11,446 bases of DNA from Kiritimatiellia bacterium (GTDB taxonomy: Bacteria > Verrucomicrobiota > Kiritimatiellia > RFP12 > UBA1067), in the NCBI GenBank assembly GCA_017999015.1, contig JAGOBZ010000063.1, positions 1 through 11,446 of the forward strand, given 5' to 3'. A program made the translations under genes and the position numbers. The notes under the pieces were generated by a model that was not told the DNA's origin, made no database searches, and worked only from the letters and a program-made list of their open reading frames with translations. How positions within the stretch are numbered: position 1 is the first letter of the stretch; each line of letters starts with the position of its first letter. This document shows positions 7,444 to 11,446 of the stretch, piece after piece.

Positions 7444-7794
7444 CTACTCAGCCTTGGGCTGGCCTTTGTTCCCCTTGCCACGGCCCTTGCCTTTGCCCTT
7501 GCCCTGGGCCCGGCCCTGTTCACGCATCTTGTCCCTGAACGCCTTGGGATCTTTACCCTTGAGTTCAACCAGTTCTTTGTAAAGCGCTTCGTCTTTAGCT
7601 TTGATTTGCTCCAAGCGTTTGGTCATCAGAGCTTCGCGCTGTTCCGGCGATAACTTGGCTCCCTTGCCTTTGTCTGCCTTGGCTTCCTTCGCGACCGCGG
7701 CGGGTGCGGCAGGGGCCGCTGCCTGTTGCTGGGCGCGTACGCAAAGGCCGGTTACAAACACGAGTGCGAATGCCAACATGATCGGTGTCTTCAT
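7444..7794 (-). CDS. Small secreted Lys/Gly-rich protein of unknown function
   Basis: I do not recognise this 116-residue protein. It begins with a good signal peptide (MKTPIMLAFALVFVTGLCVRA, cleavage probably near residue 21). A Gln/Ala/Pro stretch and a charged Ala/Lys linker follow. A central predicted-helical segment begins LSPEQREALMTKRLEQIK and continues through LYKELVELKGKDPKAFRDKM. The tail is strongly basic and Gly/Lys-rich (GKGKGKGRGKGNKG). The LSPEQREAL start faintly recalls the LTxxQ motif of Spy/CpxP-like periplasmic proteins, but that is not enough to assign it. On the minus strand AGGGAGA (complement of 7801-7807) stands 6 bases before the ATG, and together with the signal peptide this makes it a real gene rather than a shadow. 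It is the only minus-strand gene here, convergent with ptsI and divergent from the PAS gene. The mature protein would be very basic and might bind nucleic acid or acidic polymers, which is speculation. Confidence 0.8.
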   Translation of the reverse strand: MKTPIMLAFALVFVTGLCVRAQQQAAAPAAPAAVAKEAKADKGKGAKLSPEQREALMTKRLEQIKAKDEALYKELVELKGKDPKAFRDKMREQGRAQGKGKGKGRGKGNKGQPKAE

Positions 7795-7870
7795 TTTGCA
7801 TCTCCCTGTGTGGTCAGGCGATCAGTCACCTGTCAGCCCCATAAACGAGGTGCCGTCGCGTTTATTGGCT

Positions 7871-7926
7871 TTGCAAAACAGGAATGTTTGGAAAACAGGA
7901 ATTGCATGGCTGCGAGTCTTTTGCAA
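7871..7926. repeat. Direct repeat pair bracketed by an inverted repeat in a divergent intergenic region
   Basis: The 203-base region 7795-7997 separates the minus-strand secreted-protein gene from the plus-strand PAS gene and is clearly more AT-rich than its surroundings. Within it, AAAACAGGAAT occurs at 7875-7885 and again at 7892-7902, a 17-base period. TTGCAAAA (7871-7878) and its reverse complement TTTTGCAA (7919-7926) bracket the pair. Such an arrangement suits a regulator binding site controlling one or both divergent genes, but no regulator is identified. The rest of the intergenic region holds the ribosome binding sites and nothing else I recognise. Confidence 0.5.
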
Positions 7927-7932
7927 TACTAT
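7902..7932 (+). promoter_or_regulatory. Weak candidate promoter for the PAS gene
   Basis: TTGCAT at 7902-7907 and TACTAT at 7927-7932 could act as -35 and -10 boxes, but the 19-base spacing is long. TATAAA at 7930-7935 is an alternative -10. An A-run follows. The boxes overlap the repeats, which would allow repression. This is a weak consensus match. Confidence 0.2.
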
Positions 7933-7997
7933 AAAAAAAGCGGGCGGTATCATAACGTGATGGTTCAGTTATCGCTCGCAGATTGGAAACCGCTCCC

Positions 7998-8717
7998 ATG
8001 AACGCCATTTGCGCCCTGCAGGACCATAAGTCTTTGTACCGTCAGTTGATGACCGGTATGTATGACGCCTTGCTGGTGACCGACCCGAACGGGCATTTGA
8101 TCGAGTTGAATCCCCGTGCCGCGGAGTATTTCCGCTGCCGGCCGGAGGAGATCTGGGACAAGCCCGTGGCGACGCTGATACCCGGCGTCACCGCGCAGGT
8201 GGTCGGCCGCATCCGCAAGGGACTCGACGAGTCGCGCCATATCATGCTGGATGCCAAATGCCAGCGCACGGACGGGAGTTGGTTCCCGGCCGAGGTCACG
8301 ATCAGCGTGATCGATCTGGTGAACGCCGGCGATCTGGTCTTCACCGTGCGCGACACGGAACGCCGGCGCAAGCAGTGGCAGGCGATGCGCAGCAAGGCGA
8401 ACGCCTTCGAGAACGCGCATTGCGCCTGCTTTGTGTGCGATGCGGACGGTATCTTCCGGGCGGTCAACCGCGCCTTCCTGCGGATGTTTGATTTTGGTGC
8501 GCCGGAAGAGGTCGTGGGCGCGCGGTTTGAAGATGTGATGCCGGACGAGCCGTTGCCCGCGCACTTTGAGCGCGCGCTGTCCGGCGAGCCGACAGTCTGC
8601 CGCATTGCCGCGCAGACCGAGGCCGGCGAACCGGCCGATGTCGAGGTTCAGCTCGCGCCGGATATCCAGGGCAAAGAGCGGTGCGTGGGGGTGGTGGGGT
8701 CCGTCGTGCGCGTGTAG
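7998..8717 (+). CDS. Tandem PAS-domain protein without output domain
   Basis: This 239-residue protein appears to consist of two PAS-type sensory folds and little else. The first (about 15-125) opens with GMYDALLVTDPNGHLIELNP and RAAEYFRCRPEEIWDKPV, continues with RTDGSWFPAEVTIS, and closes at DLVFTVRDTERRRKQ, a classic PAS/PAC pattern. A short helical linker follows. The second (about 137-239) has ACFVCDADGIFRAVNRAFLR and FGAPEEVVGARFEDVMPDE. No signal peptide, membrane segment, histidine kinase, GGDEF/EAL or helix-turn-helix region is visible. Ligand and partner are unknown; it might pass a signal by protein contact or be a relic of a larger sensor. ATG 7998 is preferred, with a weak GGA 10 bases upstream; TTG 7983 would add five residues. 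The rluD-like gene follows 31 bases after its stop. Confidence 0.82.
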   Translation: MNAICALQDHKSLYRQLMTGMYDALLVTDPNGHLIELNPRAAEYFRCRPEEIWDKPVATLIPGVTAQVVGRIRKGLDESRHIMLDAKCQRTDGSWFPAEVTISVIDLVNAGDLVFTVRDTERRRKQWQAMRSKANAFENAHCACFVCDADGIFRAVNRAFLRMFDFGAPEEVVGARFEDVMPDEPLPAHFERALSGEPTVCRIAAQTEAGEPADVEVQLAPDIQGKERCVGVVGSVVRV

Positions 8718-8748
8718 CGCTCTTAGAAGGGGTCAGGTTCAGCCGTTC

Positions 8749-9615
8749 ATGAAAGAAAAGTCTCCGTCGGTCGTGTCGTTTGTGGTCTCAAAAGTGCAGG
8801 CAGATCAGTCGCTCCAGATGTTTCTCGCCGCACGGCTCTCAATCTCCAAACGCGCGGCCAAGAATCTGTTGGATGACCGTGTCGTGTGGGTCAATCGCCG
8901 GTGCGTGTGGATGACGCATCACGCGCTCAAAACCGGAGATACCGTGGAGCTGCCGGCGGCCAGCCTGCCCAAGCAGTCGGCCGCGCCTTCGGTGCCCGTG
9001 CTCCGGATCCTGGTGCAGGATGATTTCTACCTGGTGGCCGACAAACCGTCCAACATGCTTTCAGTCGGCGCGGGCAGCGCCGAGGAGCTGCTGCGCGCGC
9101 AGACCGGCCTCGCCGCGCTGCAGGCGGTGCACCGCCTGGACCGCGACACGACCGGCTGCCTGCTGTTCGCCAAAAGCGCCGCCGCGTTCGATGCCGCCGT
9201 GGCGGTCTTTAAGACGCGCCGCGTCAGCAAGCTCTACCGCGCGATCGTCTACGGCCGCTATGAGCGGACCGTCTCGACCGTGGATCAGGAGCTGGACGGC
9301 GAGCGCGCGGTCAGCCACATCCAGCGTGAGGCGATCGCCAAAGACGCCAGCTTTCTCAAGGTGAAGATCGAGACGGGCCGCACCCACCAGATCCGCCGGC
9401 ATCTCGCTTCGCTGCGCCACCCGGTGCTGGGCGACCGCGAACACGGCGTCAAGTTCGCGCGTGATCCGCGCCTGCTGACCGTGCCGCGCCAGATGCTCCA
9501 CGCCGCCGGCCTGGAGCTGCCGCACCCCATGCGCGCGGGCGAGACGCTCAAGGCGCACAGCCCGCTGCCGGCCGACTTCCGGCGCTGCCTGAAACTGTTC
9601 GACATGGGTAAATGA
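8749..9615 (+). CDS. RluA/RluD-family pseudouridine synthase
   Basis: The product is a 288-residue RNA pseudouridine synthase that isomerises uridine in rRNA or tRNA. An S4-like RNA-binding domain covers about residues 15-75, with LQMFLAARLSISKRAAKNLL and a VWVN strand. The catalytic domain has LVADKPSNMLSV and HRLDRDTTGCLLFAK, where Asp131 is the expected catalytic aspartate. The fold-completing motifs KIETGRTHQIRRHLASLRHP and VLGDREHG follow. The S4 domain favours RluC/RluD/YjbO-like members over RluA itself, but the target uridine cannot be assigned from sequence, so I give no gene symbol. The same frame remains open upstream inside the PAS gene; ATG 8749 is the start that leaves the S4 domain intact. 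AGAAGGGG at 8725-8732 lies 16 bases away, so the ribosome binding site is not ideal. dinG-like gene follows by 23 bases. Confidence 0.93.
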   Translation: MKEKSPSVVSFVVSKVQADQSLQMFLAARLSISKRAAKNLLDDRVVWVNRRCVWMTHHALKTGDTVELPAASLPKQSAAPSVPVLRILVQDDFYLVADKPSNMLSVGAGSAEELLRAQTGLAALQAVHRLDRDTTGCLLFAKSAAAFDAAVAVFKTRRVSKLYRAIVYGRYERTVSTVDQELDGERAVSHIQREAIAKDASFLKVKIETGRTHQIRRHLASLRHPVLGDREHGVKFARDPRLLTVPRQMLHAAGLELPHPMRAGETLKAHSPLPADFRRCLKLFDMGK

Positions 9616-9638
9616 AGCGGGCGTGAGGAGCGGCGCGC

Positions 9639-11446
9639 ATGCTCAGCTTCCGTACAGTGTGGGTGACTCAGCCGCCGGGACAACCGCCGGTCTTCGACCT
9701 CTTTCCGGATGAGGGCCAGGCTGCTGATCCGGCGCAGGAAACGCTCTACATCACCCAGGATGCGGCTGCGTTTGAGGAGCTGCTGCCGTCCGGCCGGGCG
9801 TATGCGGTCGATGTGCTGGCCCTGCACGCCTTTGCCTTTCCGGACACGCCGGTGGAGAGCGCGGCGGAACGCCTGCGGCAGGGCGGCGCCAGCGGCGAAG
9901 GCCTCTGGGCGGTCTGGCGCACGATCGAAGCGCGCCTGGCGGCGTTGCCGCTGTGGACGCTGGAAACGATCGAGCTGGTGCTGCGCGACCTGGATGAGCG
10001 CGGGATGGCGCACGTGTTCGGCCACTTTGCCGAACGCGCCCGGCGCGCCGGAACGGGATGCGGCCCGTGGCTGGAAACATTCGCGCCCGAAGCGCGCCGC
10101 AGCGAGCGGCGCACCCTGCTGGCTCATGCCGACTGTACGCCGCTGGACAGCGCCCGCATCGCGGCGCATCTGCTGCCCGGCGGCACCTTCTCGCGCCTGA
10201 TGCCCGGCTATGAGTCGCGCCCCGGCCAGGTGGAGATGCTGCGCGCGGTCGCGCGCGCCTTCAGCGAGGGCCGGCACCTGCTGGTTGAGGCCGGCACCGG
10301 CGTCGGCAAGAGCCTCGCCTACCTGATTCCCGCCGCCGCATGGGCGCTGCTCAACGATGTGCCGGTCGTGGTCAGCACCAACACGCGCAATCTGCAGGCG
10401 CAGCTCATTGAAAAAGATCTGCCGCTGGTCCGCGCGGCCGTGTGCGCCGACGGCAGCGCCCTGCGTGTGGCCGTGCTGAAGGGTCGTTCGAACTACGTCT
10501 GCCTGCGGCGGGTCGCGATCCTGCTGGAGCAGAGCCACTTTGAACTCGAACGCCCCGAGCTGCGCCATTTCGCGCTGGCGCTGGCCTGGGCGGCGCAGTC
10601 GCCCGACGGCGACCTCGACACCTTTGCCGGCGCGGGCCACGCCGATGCCGCGTTCCTTGCCAAACTCGCCTCTACCGCCGAGGAGTGTCCCGGGCGCGCC
10701 TGCCGGTATGGGCGCCGCTGTTTTCTGCAGAAGGCGCGCGCCCGCGCGGCCGTCGCGCACGTGGTCATCGCCAACCATGCGCTGGTGTTCGCTGAATCGC
10801 AATCTCCCGGCTCCGCCCTGCCGCCCCATGCCCAGATCGTGTTCGATGAGGCGCACAATCTGGAAGAGGCGGCGACGCGCCACCTCTCCACGGAACTGAC
10901 CCAGACACGCCTCACCCAGTTGCTGCGCCGCCTGAGCCGCGGCCGCGGCCGTCGCGCAGGCGGCGTGCTGGAGGTGCTGCGCACCCATCTTGAAACGGGC
11001 GCGGTGACGGCCGATGAAGCGTCCGCCAAGGCGCTGCGGCAACAGATCCGCCAGATCCGCAGTGCGCTGGAGGAGGTGCAGAACACGACCCGTGTCCTGT
11101 TTGAGGCGTTGTTTGCCCTCATCCAGCCGGGACATGTCCCTGTGCGCTTCCGCTGCGTGCCGTCGTTCGACGCGGCGGCTGCGGGTGCCGGGGATCAGGC
11201 GGCCGGCGACACGGCCGGCGATGCGGAGACACCGTGCATGGGCGAGGCGCCGCCGTCCGGCACGTTCACGCGCGAGGTGTGTCGCGACAAACAGTTTTCG
11301 GCGTGTCCGGACGGCTGGAACGAGGCCGACGTGCAGCAACGCCGGCTGGCTGTCAAACGCGCGGTTGCGGAAGCGTCCGGCCTGCTGCTTAAGCTGGGCG
11401 AGGCGTTGCGCCAGACTGCGGAGGGCGAGCTCGCGCTGTATGACGA
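9639..11446 (+). CDS. dinG: DinG/XPD-family iron-sulfur ATP-dependent DNA helicase, N-terminal part (3' end outside window)
   Basis: The frame is open from ATG 9639 to the window edge, giving 602 residues of an incomplete protein. GAGGAG at 9625-9630 is 8 bases upstream of the ATG. Helicase motifs are the Q-motif-like YESRPGQ, Walker A AGTGVGKS (residues 218-225, Lys224), VVVSTNTRNLQAQL (motif Ia) and the DEAH box at 403-406. Four cysteines (288, 350, 355, 361), in SNYVCLRR and EECPGRACRYGRRC, match the iron-sulfur cluster site of the XPD/DinG group, and VVIANHALVF follows as expected. These enzymes unwind DNA 5' to 3' and handle R-loops or unusual structures in repair. The first 180 residues or so are an N-terminal extension I cannot assign to a known domain; no DnaQ-type exonuclease motif is evident. 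An Ala/Gly/Asp-rich stretch near residues 510-545 looks like a disordered insert. DinG versus the related YoaA cannot be settled. Confidence 0.92.
   Translation, partial: MLSFRTVWVTQPPGQPPVFDLFPDEGQAADPAQETLYITQDAAAFEELLPSGRAYAVDVLALHAFAFPDTPVESAAERLRQGGASGEGLWAVWRTIEARLAALPLWTLETIELVLRDLDERGMAHVFGHFAERARRAGTGCGPWLETFAPEARRSERRTLLAHADCTPLDSARIAAHLLPGGTFSRLMPGYESRPGQVEMLRAVARAFSEGRHLLVEAGTGVGKSLAYLIPAAAWALLNDVPVVVSTNTRNLQAQLIEKDLPLVRAAVCADGSALRVAVLKGRSNYVCLRRVAILLEQSHFELERPELRHFALALAWAAQSPDGDLDTFAGAGHADAAFLAKLASTAEECPGRACRYGRRCFLQKARARAAVAHVVIANHALVFAESQSPGSALPPHAQIVFDEAHNLEEAATRHLSTELTQTRLTQLLRRLSRGRGRRAGGVLEVLRTHLETGAVTADEASAKALRQQIRQIRSALEEVQNTTRVLFEALFALIQPGHVPVRFRCVPSFDAAAAGAGDQAAGDTAGDAETPCMGEAPPSGTFTREVCRDKQFSACPDGWNEADVQQRRLAVKRAVAEASGLLLKLGEALRQTAEGELALYD

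Noticed and set aside
7449..7461. Small hairpin CAGCC-TTG-GGCTG between ptsI and the convergent gene, as terminator
   Set aside because: The stem is only 5 bp, there is no T-run on either strand, and it lies within the coding end of the minus-strand gene.
7601..8001. Two plus-strand frames (7601-7960 and 7726-8001) across the intergenic region
   Set aside because: They run antisense to the secreted-protein gene and into non-coding DNA, lack good ribosome binding sites and have no recognisable motif.
9285..11339. 684-residue open frame on the minus strand
   Set aside because: It lies antisense to the pseudouridine synthase and dinG genes, both of which show strong family motifs. Its translation is His/Arg/Gln/Gly-rich without recognisable motifs, as expected for the complement of GC-rich coding DNA.

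Overview
The window is GC-rich, densely packed chromosomal DNA from a Gram-negative bacterium with an LPS-type outer membrane, since it carries Kdo synthesis and Lpt export genes. A sulfatase gene next to an HprK/HPr/EI set and a metal-dependent KdsA fits the Planctomycetota-Verrucomicrobiota-Chlamydiota group, perhaps Kiritimatiellota or Lentisphaerota. That placement is an inference from gene content and has not been tested with a tree. All genes but one are on the plus strand.

Layout: (1) 2-517, the 3' end of a sulfatase gene. (2) 566-7437, a run of nine genes with overlaps or very short gaps that looks like one operon: kdsB, kdsA, an lptC-like gene, lptA, lptB, hpf, hprK, ptsH (HPr) and ptsI (EI). 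A candidate sigma-70 promoter lies at the end of the sulfatase gene. (3) 7444-7794, a convergent minus-strand gene for a small secreted Lys/Gly-rich protein of unknown function. (4) 7795-7997, a divergent, comparatively AT-rich intergenic region with an 11-bp direct repeat bracketed by an 8-bp inverted repeat. (5) 7998-8717, a protein made only of two PAS-like domains. (6) 8749-9615, an RluA/RluD-type pseudouridine synthase. (7) 9639 to the window end, a DinG/XPD-type iron-sulfur helicase cut off by the window edge.

How the genes fit together: KdsB and KdsA make and activate Kdo, the first sugar of the LPS inner core. LptC, LptA and LptB are the inner-membrane/periplasmic bridge and the ATPase that export finished LPS. 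Hpf is a ribosome-hibernation factor. HprK, HPr and EI form the phosphorylation core of a PTS. The order resembles the proteobacterial cluster lptC-lptA-lptB-rpoN-hpf-ptsN, but rpoN and ptsN are absent and a full HprK/HPr/EI set occupies their place. No PTS permease (EII) gene is visible, so the PTS proteins may be regulatory.

I see no rRNA, tRNA, CRISPR array, insertion sequence or phage gene. I did not find a convincing new multi-gene system. The points most worth a second look are the Lpt-to-PTS gene fusion, the repeat-bearing intergenic region with the stand-alone PAS protein, the unknown secreted basic protein, and the divergent LptC with a possible lipobox.
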